A stretch of DNA of 21,954 bases from an uncultured Clostridium sp. (GCA_900553225.1 USCV01000024.1:1-21954), one strand, 5' to 3'; counted from the stretch's first letter, positions 1-11,190 are shown. The notes: a model not told the origin generated them from the sequence alone. Made by a program: numbers and translations.

Positions 1-75
1 TAAAAAATTCATCTAAAATTATATTATAAATTTATCTAAATTACAATATACAATATTAAAGCTTTGATCTAGAAA

Positions 76-1366
76 CTATTCTCCTATTAGTTCTAGATTA
101 TCCATTTTAGTTATTTTAACACTATTAATAGTATTTTCTAAAATGTTATTTTGGGTTTTTACCATAATATAATTAGTTGTATGACCTTTTATATATTCTC
201 CATCTGGTTCTTCAAAAAGCACTTCAACTTTTTTACCAATATAGCTTTGATTATATTTTTTCTCATTATTATCAGAAAGTTCAATTAAAATTCTGCTTCT
301 TTTTTCTTTTATATTTCCATCAATCTGATTTTCCATTTTAGCTGCTTTTGTTCCTTTTCTTGGCGAATATTTAAATATATGCATTTTATAAAACGCTACT
401 TTTTTTAGAAACTCATATGTTTTATTAAATTCCTCATCTGTTTCTCCTGGAAACCCTACTATAATATCTGTTGTTAAAGCTACATTTGGATATGCTCTTC
501 TTAGAATATTAACTACTTTTAAAAAGTCACCGAGTACTATACTTTCTATTCATTCTCTTAAGTGTTTCATCACAACCACTTTGTAATGATAAATGAAAAT
601 GATCACAAATTTTATCTATCTTTGTTAATCTACCTATAAATTCTTCTGTAATTAATGTTGGTTCAAGCGAACCTAGTCTAATTCTTTTTATTCCATCAAT
701 TTTGTTAATATCTTCTAATAAATCAATTAGTCTATATTCTGTTTTAAAATCTTTACCATAAGATGCAATATGAATTCCTGTAATAACTACCTCTTTTATT
801 CCCTGATTACTTATTTTTTCTATCTCTTGTAAAATGCTTTTAGGCTGTCTACTTCTTACCCTTCCTCTTGCATATGGAATGATACAATACGAACAAAAAC
901 GGTCACATCCATCTTGTACTTTTATAACAGCTCTCGTTTTTTCAGTATATGTAATACTTCCAAAATCTAAGAATTCGCTTTGATGCATAACATCTGATGC
1001 TTCATACTGTTTTTTGTTGTTAGAAATATATTCTTCTACATATTTAACAATATCTAATTTTTCATTGTTTCCTAAAATTAAATCAATTTCATCTATTTTT
1101 TCTAAGTCTTCTTCAGCAACTTGTACATAACATCCTACTGCAACTACAACAGCATTATTATTTATTTCTTTTACTCTTCTTAACATTTGTCTCGATTTTT
1201 TGTCTGCCATATTTGTAACTGTGCATGTATTAATAATATAAACATCTGCAAACTCATGAAATCCAACAATTTCATAACCTGAATTTACAAACTTTTGCAT
1301 CATCGCATTTGTTTCGTATTGATTTACTTTGCACCCTAATGTGCAAAATGCTATTTTCTTCATCAT
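76..1366 (-). CDS. mtaB: tRNA (N6-threonylcarbamoyladenosine-37) methylthiotransferase MtaB, one +1 frameshift at an in-frame CGG
   Basis: Radical-SAM enzyme that methylthiolates t6A37 in tRNAs reading ANN codons. The N-terminal methylthiotransferase domain has its cluster cysteines at about residues 12, 48 and 79. The radical-SAM triad CxxxCxxC is at 154, 158 and 161 (GCDRFCSYC). In frame 0 the gene ends after residue 279 (CGG then TGA at 527-532). Skipping the C of that CGG (position 532) continues the same protein for 151 residues, including the barrel motif VGFPGET and a C-terminal TRAM-like domain, to a stop at 76-78. The total is about 429 residues, normal for the family. Without the shift, part of the barrel and all of TRAM would be lost. 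The second Met (1363) may be the true start, because it is better spaced from AGAGGA. Family call is very sure; the shift mechanism is inferred. Confidence 0.93.
529..535 (-). other. Putative +1 frameshift / quadruplet site ACT-CGG-T in mtaB
   Basis: On the coding strand the codons read AGT ACT CGG TGA. Dropping the C gives ACT GGT GAC TTT and reopens the frame for the rest of MtaB. CGG is directly followed by the frame-0 stop. Reading through the TGA does not help, since another stop (TAA) follows five codons later. No RF2-type Shine-Dalgarno stimulator is visible upstream. Confidence 0.75.
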
Positions 1367-1435
1367 TTTCCTCTTTTCAATTATAAATTATTGCACCTAT
1401 TTTATCATCTTTTAACGCTTTTTTCAACATTAGAC

Positions 1436-1466
1436 AAAAAAACAATCATCAAAACTGATGATTGTT
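1436..1466 (-). terminator. Terminator after groEL
   Basis: An 11-bp perfect stem (1441-1451 with 1456-1466, core CAATCATCA/TGATGATTG) with a 4-nt loop. It is followed by a T-run on the minus strand and lies just after the groEL stop. T-rich sequence on the other side means it could also work in the other direction. Confidence 0.85.
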
Positions 1467-1481
1467 TTTTTGTTTTTTATT

Positions 1482-3125
<1,644 letters not shown>

Positions 3126-3163
3126 TCAAATCCTTTCTTAATTAATATTTTATAATTATAGTT

Positions 3164-3445
<282 letters not shown>

Positions 3446-3515
3446 TTACATTACCTCCCTTTTCTCTTTACGAACATTATATTATATTCTATTTTTTTTA
3501 TAATATTCGTTAAAA

Positions 3516-3542
3516 TTAGCAGTCTTTTACTTAGACTGCTAA
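3516..3542 (-). promoter_or_regulatory. CIRCE-type HrcA operator, symmetric variant
   Basis: A perfect 9-bp inverted repeat with a 9-bp spacer: TTAGCAGTC-N9-GACTGCTAA. The known CIRCE consensus is TTAGCACTC-N9-GAGTGCTAA. Both arms differ from it at one matching position (C to G, and the paired G to C), so the symmetry is kept. It starts 1 nt after the -10 box of the groES promoter, the usual place for CIRCE. Confidence 0.88.
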
Positions 3543-3543
3543 T

Positions 3544-3572
3544 AATTTATACCCTTTTATTTAAAAAGTCAA
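3544..3572 (-). promoter_or_regulatory. groESL sigma-A type promoter
   Basis: On the minus strand, TTGACT (3567-3572) and TAAATT (3544-3549) are separated by 17 bp, directly upstream of the CIRCE repeat. A second possible -10 frame, TATAAA, overlaps it. Confidence 0.7.
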
Positions 3573-3652
3573 TAGTTTACCAAAATTTTCACATAATTTT
3601 CACAAATTATATTATTGTTTAAAATATATAATTTAAATATTATTAATATTCT

Positions 3653-5323
<1,671 letters not shown>

Positions 5324-5469
5324 AATCTATCTTTAATTATAATATCACTTATTGTATATTAATGCAAGTAATTATTTTTATTTTTCAATATTCCTTTATA
5401 TTTTTATTTTAGTTTTATATCTTTAATTTTGTCAAAGTAACTAATTATCAGCTATTGAACTATATCATC

Positions 5470-5509
5470 TTGACATTTCTTACATGGTATATTATTTTAA
5501 ATAATATAC
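5470..5509 (+). promoter_or_regulatory. Candidate deoD promoter with palindromic operator
   Basis: TTGACA at 5470-5475 is a consensus -35 box. Just downstream lies a perfect palindrome, GTATATTATTT-T-AAATAATATAC (5487-5509), which would cover the -10 region, followed by further TATA-rich sequence. It sits about 30 nt before the deoD start. The palindrome could bind a dimeric repressor, but AT-rich DNA gives such palindromes more easily by chance. Confidence 0.45.
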
Positions 5510-5539
5510 TATACTATAAAAATTAAGGAGGTTTAATTT

Positions 5540-6260
5540 ATGACACCACATATAAGTTCAAAAAAAGAGGATATTGCAAATATTGTATTAATGCCTGGAG
5601 ACCCGCTTCGTGCAAAATATATTGCAGATAACTTTTTGGAGGATGCAAAACTTGTTAATTCTGTTAGAAATATGTTTGCATATACAGGTTATTATAAAGG
5701 TAAAAAAATAACTGTATTTGCTTCTGGAATGGGAATGCCAAGCATAGGCATTTATTCTTATGAATTATATCATTTCTATAATGTAGACACCATTATTCGT
5801 ATAGGTTCATGTGGAGCATATACAGAAGATTTAAATATTTTTGACACTATTTTAGTAGATCAAAGTTATACAGAAGGAAACTTTGCATATGCATTAAATG
5901 GTTCAAATAAACATATAGCATCTTCTTCGTCTTGTATTAATGAAATAATTGAAAAAGCAGCAAAAGAAATAAATATTCCTTACACAAAAGGAAATACACT
6001 TTGTAGTGAATGCTTTGATTATTATGTTGAGAGTATAGATAAATTGATTCGGAAGATTTCCTAAAGACTTAAATATTATTGGGGCTGAGATGGAAGCTTT
6101 TGCTCTTTTTTATACTGCAGAATATTTAAACAAAAAAGCTGCTTGTCTATTAACTGTAGTTGACTCTCACTATAAAAAGCAAGAAATCTCATCTGATGAA
6201 AGAGAAAAATCATTAAATGATATGATAAAACTTTCTTTAGAAAGTGCTATAAAATTATAA
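5540..6260 (+). CDS. deoD: Purine nucleoside phosphorylase DeoD, one +1 frameshift at an in-frame CGG
   Basis: Phosphorolysis of purine (deoxy)nucleosides to base and (deoxy)ribose-1-phosphate, the hexameric DeoD type. The first part has MPGDPLRAKYIA (phosphate site), GTGMG-like GMGMPSIGIY and IIRIGSCGA. In frame 0 the protein stops after residue 174, just past CGG codon 171 (6050-6052). Skipping the C at 6050 restores GRFPKDLNIIGAEMEAFALF and then LLTVVDSHY up to the stop at 6258-6260. The total is about 239 residues, normal for the family. The active-site EMEA motif and the catalytic Asp (TVVDSH) are both downstream of the shift, so the frame-0 product would be dead. The start follows AAGGAGGT. 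The family call is firm; recoding is inferred. Confidence 0.93.
6047..6053 (+). other. Putative +1 frameshift / quadruplet site ATT-CGG-A in deoD
   Basis: The codons read TTG ATT CGG AAG ATT TCC TAA. Dropping the C gives ATT GGA AGA TTT CCT AAA and continues DeoD. It is the only one of the four sites on the plus strand, so the pattern follows the coding strand and not one sequencing strand. Confidence 0.75.
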
Positions 6261-6298
6261 AAAATAAAGCTTTGAAAATTTATTCAAAGCTTTATTTT
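6261..6298. terminator. Bidirectional terminator between deoD and greA
   Basis: A 15-bp stem AAAATAAAGCTTTGA (6261-6275) pairs with 6284-6298 over an 8-nt loop, with A/T runs on both sides. It sits between the converging ends of deoD and greA. Confidence 0.85.
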
Positions 6299-6301
6299 TT
6301 A

Positions 6302-6778
6302 CTATTTTGTGATAGATAAAATTTTATATTTTGTTATTCCTGATGGTGCTTGAACATCTACGATTTGATTTTTCTTTGCACCTAAAAGAGCTCTTCCAAG
6401 TGGAGATTCATTAGAAATCTTGCTGTGTGCCAAATCTACTTCTGTAGAACCTACAATTGTATATGAAACTTCTTCATCAAATTCCATATCAAATAATTTA
6501 ACAGTATTTCCTACTTGCACTGTTTTTGTATCAATTTCAGATTCATCAATAATTTTAGCATGTCTTAATTTATTTTCCAATTCTAGAATTTTGTTTTCAT
6601 TTTCAGCTTGTGCTCCTTTTGCTTCGTCATATTCAGAATTTTCAGATAAGTCTCCAAATCCTAATGCTACTTTTATTCTTTCTGCAATCTCTGCTCTTTT
6701 TTCTGTTCTCAAATATTCTAACTCTTTTTCTAAATTTTCAAATCCTTCTTGAGTTAATATAACATCTTTATCTTCCAT
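6302..6778 (-). CDS. greA: Transcription elongation factor GreA
   Basis: Binds the RNA polymerase secondary channel and promotes cleavage of backtracked transcripts. It is 158 residues, the normal length. The N-terminal antiparallel coiled coil is residues 1-75, with the acidic tip in GDLSENSEYDEAK (about 42-54) that coordinates the catalytic Mg. The C-terminal FKBP-like domain has VQVGNTVKLFDME and ISNESPLGRALLGAKKNQIVDV. The ribosome site AAGGAGGA precedes the ATG. It ends at a terminator shared with deoD and lies 91 nt after an unrecognised gene on the same strand. Confidence 0.98.
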   Translation of the reverse strand: MEDKDVILTQEGFENLEKELEYLRTEKRAEIAERIKVALGFGDLSENSEYDEAKGAQAENENKILELENKLRHAKIIDESEIDTKTVQVGNTVKLFDMEFDEEVSYTIVGSTEVDLAHSKISNESPLGRALLGAKKNQIVDVQAPSGITKYKILSITK

Positions 6779-6869
6779 TTTAGTTCCTCCTTATATATTT
6801 GCAATAATCTATATACTATCTTTATCCTTTATTAAATATAAAATATATTAATCTACTTTTTACTATTTG

Positions 6870-7868
6870 TCAAGCCATTTTTATGTATTCATTTGCCTCA
6901 AGTTTACCTCTACTACCTATAAGTGCCTTTATTTCTACATTATCGTTTTCAATTTTCTTTCTTATTTCTTCAAAACTTTTGTTTTTATCTATAGTACTAT
7001 CATATAAAATTGTTTGATTAAATAATTTATATCCGCTTATCATTTGTAATTGTTTATTGACACTTTCTTTTATTAGTAGCCCATTTATAAATACTCCTGA
7101 AAAAGATTTTGAAATTTTCATCTCATCTTCTTGTAAATTAATAAAAAAGGCATCTCTATTTATATTATACTGTAACAACTCTTCTTGTGAAAAATCAAAA
7201 TTGATTATCCAACTAGCTCTTTTTATACCTTTTCTTTTATTATTAGATACAGTAATCATAATCCCACTGTTCTCATATATCTTCTTTTCGAATATTAAGA
7301 ATCTTCTTAATTGATTTGTCACAATATTTACACTTTTAACTTTATAAGTTAATAATTGTATTATTTCTAAATTTATTTTTGAATATTCATTGACTAAAAT
7401 ATAAATTGTTTGATTTTCAATTCTTTCATTCTTAGTATTCGAAATATATTCTATTGCCTTATCAATCATTATTTTTAATAAATATTTTCCATTTTCTAAT
7501 GACTTACTTACATAAGTATTTTTAATTCCGTCTATTTGTTTTAATTCTTCAGATACTATTATATTATTAATCTTTTCTTCCTTTATAACTTTATTTATGT
7601 TTCTTATTATTTTTGATATGTCACTTTTCCCATTTTTATGTATTGGTATAACACCTATAATATAATCCTCACTTTTTTTTACATAAACTCTACCCTTATA
7701 ACAACTGATTTCATAATTCAATAATATTATTAATTCCAATACATCCCTAATAAACTTTTTAAATTTACCTTTTTTTCTTATAAGCATCATTTTTATAATT
7801 TTTTTGCAAGAAAATATTTCTAAAGGATTTCTTAATTCTCTTAAATATAACTTTTTTTCCTTATTCAT
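6870..7868 (-). CDS. Conserved-looking protein of unknown function (332 aa)
   Basis: I do not recognise this family. It is a 332-residue soluble protein, rich in Lys, Ile and Asn, with no signal peptide or clear membrane segment. The N-terminal part is basic (RKKGKFKKFIRDVLE). The middle has alternating strand/helix segments (YILVNEYSKINLEIIQLL, VKSVNIVTNQ, GIMITVSNNKRKGIKRASWIINFDF) that resemble a nucleotide-binding Rossmann-type layout. That is an impression only. The C-terminus has EIKALIGSRGKLEANEYIKMA. It follows the GH18 gene by 57 nt, and 48 of these form a hairpin that takes in its own ribosome site (AGGTGA). It is probably co-transcribed with the GH18 gene but separately controlled in translation. 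Confidence 0.75.
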   Translation of the reverse strand: MNKEKKLYLRELRNPLEIFSCKKIIKMMLIRKKGKFKKFIRDVLELIILLNYEISCYKGRVYVKKSEDYIIGVIPIHKNGKSDISKIIRNINKVIKEEKINNIIVSEELKQIDGIKNTYVSKSLENGKYLLKIMIDKAIEYISNTKNERIENQTIYILVNEYSKINLEIIQLLTYKVKSVNIVTNQLRRFLIFEKKIYENSGIMITVSNNKRKGIKRASWIINFDFSQEELLQYNINRDAFFINLQEDEMKISKSFSGVFINGLLIKESVNKQLQMISGYKLFNQTILYDSTIDKNKSFEEIRKKIENDNVEIKALIGSRGKLEANEYIKMA

Positions 7869-7916
7869 AAAATCACCTAAAATATAATATTTTTCTATTA
7901 TATTTTAGATGATTTT
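7869..7916 (-). promoter_or_regulatory. Hairpin that buries the ribosome site of the downstream gene
   Basis: In the minus-strand transcript, 7916-7896 pairs with 7889-7869 over 21 bp, with a 6-nt loop. All pairs are Watson-Crick except one G-U. The 3' arm contains the AGGTGA ribosome site and ends directly at the ATG (7868). No T-run follows, so it does not look like a terminator. The stem is nearly all A-U, as in simple RNA thermometers. Confidence 0.65.
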
Positions 7917-7925
7917 AAATTATTC

Positions 7926-9626
7926 CTATTCTATCGCTTTTTTTATTGTAGTCCAAATTTCCTGTTTTTCAAAGTCCTTTGCCCAATAGCAACCTCCTGC
8001 TAAATTGAAGTCCTTTATTAAAGAAAGTTTTTCGTTTATTGATTTTTCATCTTCCAACCACATTTTATAAATAGCTCCATCTTTTTCATATTGTACGTAA
8101 TTTTGTTTTAATATATCATCCCACTCTTTTTTAGTATCACTTGGAATTACAGATTCAATATTTTTCATTAGAACAACAGTACTTGTTGTTTTTCCGTCTT
8201 TTTCCTTCCATAATCTTGTGTAAAATGGCATTCCTAATACTAATTTTTCTTTTTGAACTTCCTCTTGATTAATAAATTTACTAATATTTAGTTTCACCCA
8301 ATCATATCCTGCTGTTGTTCCCTCTTTTGGAGAAGATGCACCATTTTGATCATATGCCATAAACATAATATAATCTGCAACTTTTCCTAAAGTATTTCTA
8401 TCGAAGCATAAAGACCAATCTGGAGATCCATCAGGTGCAGTCACATCAACAGATACGACTTTTCCTACAGCTTTCATTCTTGGAGTAAGTTCAATAATAA
8501 ACCTAGAAAACATTTTTTTATCTTCTTCCTTCATGTATTCAAAATCTATATTAACTCCATCTAAGTTATATTCATCCACATAGGATACAATCTGGTTTAT
8601 TAATTTATTTCTTAATTCATAATCATTCATAATTTCAGATGTTGTTTCTTTCATAGAATTATTAGAAACAATTGGCCATACTTTATATCCATTTGAATGT
8701 GCCCAGTTAATATAATTTATTCCAGATTTCCCTACATTTTCAAGCAACTTTCCTTTTCCTGACTTTTCTAAATAGAAAAATGATGGTGATACAACATTTA
8801 CTCCATCTATTGAAGTAGCTGTTCTATCTGGAGCAGTAGCATACTCTGAGAAATATTCCCATACTAAGCTTACTTTTCCTTGCACTTGTTTTTCTTGTAT
8901 TTTCGCTTCTCGCACAATCTTTTCATTTTTTATAGAATCTTTTTTTACATATCCTAATTTTCCTTTTTTTGTTCTAACTTTTATCCATCCATCTGTTACT
9001 AATTTTTCTTGTTCTTCTGTTAATGGTACAATTGTTAAAGTTTCTCCTTCTTCTATTTTTTCGATTGTTTTTGAAAATATTGTTGATTTATATTTTACAC
9101 TATTATCTTTTACACTCTCTGCTTGTTTTAATTCTTTATTAATAGATTCTAAAACAACAGTATTTGTTTCTTCTATATACTTAAAATTTATATTATAAAT
9201 ATCTTCGAGTTCTGAAACAGGAATATAATACTTACCGTTCATTTTTATTATTTTTCCGTTTGCCTTTTTCTTTTCTCCATTTACTTCTTTTTCATAAGAA
9301 TCCAATCCCATTACTAATATTTTATCATCTGAAGTCGTTACAATTTGATTATACTTTTCATCATAATAAATATATTTATCATAAAAATTTGCTATATCTT
9401 CTTTACTTAAATAAAATATGCCACTATCACTTTTATATATATTTGCCTTTAAAAATTTAGTTACATCTTGATAATTAATAACCAATTTTACCGCATTTTC
9501 GTCTTCATCTTTAATATAATTTGGTGCAATTCTTAAAATAAAAGTTGCCATTCCTATTAATATAATTACAATTATTAATTTTAATATCGTTCTATTTGAC
9601 TTCTTTTGTTCTTTTTCTTGTCTCAT
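7926..9626 (-). CDS. Membrane-anchored SH3 / glycoside hydrolase family 18 protein
   Basis: A 566-residue cell-surface protein. It has an N-terminal membrane anchor at about residues 14-32 after a basic tail. A stalk resembling the copper-amine-oxidase N-like domain covers about 45-160. A bacterial SH3 domain covers about 175-235 (EGETLTIVPL...WIKVRTKKGKLGYV). The GH18 barrel runs from about 250 to the end. The catalytic motif is DGVNIDFE (356-363), with Glu363 as the likely acid; Asn in the third acidic position is usual in the spore/cell-wall YdhD-SleL type. The C-terminal GGCYWAKD supplies the conserved Trp strand. Likely job: hydrolysis of GlcNAc linkages in peptidoglycan or cortex. The start follows AAGGAGAA. 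Confidence 0.9.
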   Translation of the reverse strand: MRQEKEQKKSNRTILKLIIVIILIGMATFILRIAPNYIKDEDENAVKLVINYQDVTKFLKANIYKSDSGIFYLSKEDIANFYDKYIYYDEKYNQIVTTSDDKILVMGLDSYEKEVNGEKKKANGKIIKMNGKYYIPVSELEDIYNINFKYIEETNTVVLESINKELKQAESVKDNSVKYKSTIFSKTIEKIEEGETLTIVPLTEEQEKLVTDGWIKVRTKKGKLGYVKKDSIKNEKIVREAKIQEKQVQGKVSLVWEYFSEYATAPDRTATSIDGVNVVSPSFFYLEKSGKGKLLENVGKSGINYINWAHSNGYKVWPIVSNNSMKETTSEIMNDYELRNKLINQIVSYVDEYNLDGVNIDFEYMKEEDKKMFSRFIIELTPRMKAVGKVVSVDVTAPDGSPDWSLCFDRNTLGKVADYIMFMAYDQNGASSPKEGTTAGYDWVKLNISKFINQEEVQKEKLVLGMPFYTRLWKEKDGKTTSTVVLMKNIESVIPSDTKKEWDDILKQNYVQYEKDGAIYKMWLEDEKSINEKLSLIKDFNLAGGCYWAKDFEKQEIWTTIKKAIE

Positions 9627-9934
9627 TTTACAAATTCTCCTTTAAAATTTCTTTTGTCACTATATCATAAAACTATACTTTCGTGAATACTATTTTTAAA
9701 TATTTTTATTTTTAATAACATTTATTAACTAATTATACCATATAACTTTAAAATTATTATTTGAAAATATACTTTACTAATATACGTTATTATTTAATGT
9801 TTCAATGTTTATCTTTCTTAATATATAAAAATCGGGGACATAAAAAAATGTGTAAAAAGTACTTGTTTTTTTTATAAAACTATGATAAACTTAATGTTAG
9901 TCAATTTAATAATGCATATAGGAGGTGCAAAATA
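9627..9934. other. Divergent intergenic region between the GH18 gene and rpmB (308 bp)
   Basis: Very AT-rich and without an ORF. A weak sigma-A type promoter for rpmB may be TTGTTT-17-TAAACT around 9864-9892, ahead of ribosome site AGGAGGT at about 9920. I see no L28-type leader structure and no repeats. A GGGGACAT stretch near 9834 stands out only for its GC content. Confidence 0.4.
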
Positions 9935-10132
9935 ATGGCAAAATGTGCAGTTTGTGAAAAATCATTAGCTCATGGTAATAAAATTAGTATTGCTCGTTCT
10001 CATGTAAGTAGAAGAGCTACTAGAACATGGAAAGCTAATTTAAGAAGAGTAAAAGCAATTGTAAACGGAGAAACAAAACAAATATATGTTTGTGCAAAAT
10101 GTTTACGTTCTGGAAAAGTAACAAGAGCTTAA
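9935..10132 (+). CDS. rpmB: 50S ribosomal protein L28
   Basis: A 65-residue ribosomal protein of the large subunit. It is the zinc-ribbon form with two CxxC pairs (CAVC at residues 4-7 and CAKC near 53-56). The core GNKISIARSHVSRRATRTWKANLRR is typical, and the length is normal. AGGAGGTG precedes the ATG. It is monocistronic, with its own terminator. It faces spoVM, its neighbour in Bacillus subtilis as well. Confidence 0.98.
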   Translation: MAKCAVCEKSLAHGNKISIARSHVSRRATRTWKANLRRVKAIVNGETKQIYVCAKCLRSGKVTRA

Positions 10133-10142
10133 ATAAAATAAT

Positions 10143-10170
10143 AAAAGTAGGAATTATCCCTACTTTTTTT
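10143..10170 (+). terminator. rpmB terminator
   Basis: Stem AAAAGTAGG (10143-10151) with CCTACTTTT (10159-10167), a short loop, then a T-run. It starts 10 nt after the rpmB stop. Confidence 0.85.
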
Positions 10171-10191
10171 GCTATCTTTATGTAATTACAC

Positions 10192-10266
10192 TTAATCTTT
10201 TATTCCAAAAACTAGCTTTACAAATCCTCTTAAAAATTTAGGTACCTTCTTCACTACTATTGTCAT
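10192..10266 (-). CDS. spoVM: Stage V sporulation protein M (SpoVM)-like peptide, 24 aa
   Basis: A 24-residue peptide starting MTIVVKKVPKFLRGFV. The central K-x-P-K-F-L-x-G and the basic amphipathic helix ending near GIKD match the 26-residue SpoVM of B. subtilis (KLPKFLGGIV). In that family the peptide recognises the convex forespore membrane and anchors the SpoIVA coat platform. A strong ribosome site (AAAGGAGT) lies 9 nt before the ATG. It is next to rpmB, as in B. subtilis. The gene before it (27 nt away, same strand) is a small membrane protein. It is too short for ordinary gene finders. Assignment rests on the motif plus neighbourhood. Confidence 0.8.
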   Translation of the reverse strand: MTIVVKKVPKFLRGFVKLVFGIKD

Positions 10267-10293
10267 TTAAATCAACTCCTTTATTTTGTATTT

Positions 10294-10443
10294 TTAACAT
10301 GCAAGCCACATGAAACCTATTGCTACCACAGCTATTCCTATTGCAAATAGCCACCCAGTTATTGGAAGTAACAACACTAATAATATACCAATTCCTAAAC
10401 CTATCAAACATACACCCAAAGTCTTTTTTAATACACAAAACAT
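10294..10443 (-). CDS. Small two-helix membrane protein, 49 aa
   Basis: A 49-residue hydrophobic protein starting MFCVLKKTLGVCLIG. It has two membrane segments (about 9-26 and 30-47) split by a P-x-T-G-W turn, and ends FMWLAC. The ribosome site AAGGAGGT lies 9 nt before the ATG, much stronger than anything for the overlapping longer ORF on this strand, which is a frame shadow. The gap to the SpoVM-like peptide is 27 nt, so the two probably form an operon, perhaps expressed in sporulation. It resembles short glycine-rich membrane proteins common in Clostridia. The function is unknown. Confidence 0.8.
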   Translation of the reverse strand: MFCVLKKTLGVCLIGLGIGILLVLLLPITGWLFAIGIAVVAIGFMWLAC

Positions 10444-10527
10444 AATGTAATTACCTCCTTACTTATATATTATATTAGTGTCTTTCTGTAAATGTTACTC
10501 TTAAAATTTTGTAGAAAGGAGATATGT

Positions 10528-11190
10528 TTGCTAAAAGCTAAACATATTTTGAAAATGGAAAAAAATAAAGTTATAGAAATGATTAAAATACTAAAAAAGG
10601 CTTACCCTGATGCAAAATGCAGCTTAGATTTTTCTTCAACATTTGAGCTATTAATTGCTGTTATGTTATCTGCGCAATGTACAGATGAAAGAGTTAACAA
10701 AACAACACCTTCTATTTTTTGTAAATATAATAAACCAATCGATTTTGCAAATATAGAAATAACTGAATTAGAAAAGTTAATCCATCCTTGTGGTTTTTAT
10801 AAGACAAAAGCAAAAAACATTAAAGCAACATCGAAAATTTTAGTTGAAAATTTTAATAGTCAAGTTCCAAATACAATAGAAGAACTAATGAAACTTCCAG
10901 GAGTTGGCAGAAAAACTGCAAACGTCGTAATGCTCGAAGGCTTCCATCTTCCTCAAGGAATTGCTGTAGACACTCATGCCAAAAGACTTTCAAATAGACT
11001 AGGATTATCTAAAAATACTGACCCTTCTAAGATTGAACAAGATTTACTTAATATTTTTCCTAAAGAATATTATGAAGATATAAATCATCTATTTATTTGG
11101 CATGGTAGAAATATTTGCGGTAGTAGAAAGGCTAATTGTTTAGATTGTCCAATTAAAAACTTTTGTGAATATTACGCAAAAAATGTATAA
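10528..11190 (+). CDS. nth: Endonuclease III (DNA glycosylase/AP lyase)
   Basis: Removes oxidised pyrimidines and cuts the abasic site, in base excision repair. The protein is 220 residues from a TTG start (10528), chosen because AAGGAGAT lies 6-7 nt before it; the upstream in-frame ATG at 10492 has no ribosome site. The helix-hairpin-helix LPGVGRKTANVV carries the catalytic Lys, and the catalytic Asp is in AVDTHAKR. The C-terminal 4Fe-4S ligands C-x6-C-x2-C-x5-C are intact (CGSRKANCLDCPIKNFC). It is followed 67 nt later by a small Cys-containing protein on the same strand. Confidence 0.97.
   Translation: MLKAKHILKMEKNKVIEMIKILKKAYPDAKCSLDFSSTFELLIAVMLSAQCTDERVNKTTPSIFCKYNKPIDFANIEITELEKLIHPCGFYKTKAKNIKATSKILVENFNSQVPNTIEELMKLPGVGRKTANVVMLEGFHLPQGIAVDTHAKRLSNRLGLSKNTDPSKIEQDLLNIFPKEYYEDINHLFIWHGRNICGSRKANCLDCPIKNFCEYYAKNV

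Noticed and set aside
527..532. TGA read as selenocysteine or Trp in mtaB
   Set aside because: The frame after TGA reaches TAA five codons later and does not match MtaB. scpB also ends with TGA, so TGA is a stop here.
529..535. RF2-type programmed frameshifting with an upstream Shine-Dalgarno
   Set aside because: No AGGGGGT-like element is found at a fixed distance before any of the four sites, and the genes share no regulatory logic.
10238..10438. 66-residue ORF on the minus strand
   Set aside because: It overlaps two short genes in another frame that have strong ribosome sites and clear membrane/SpoVM-like features. Its own start has no good ribosome site.
10492..10527. ATG at 10492 as the nth start
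   Set aside because: No ribosome site precedes it, while AAGGAGAT stands just before TTG 10528, and the extra residues do not look like Nth.
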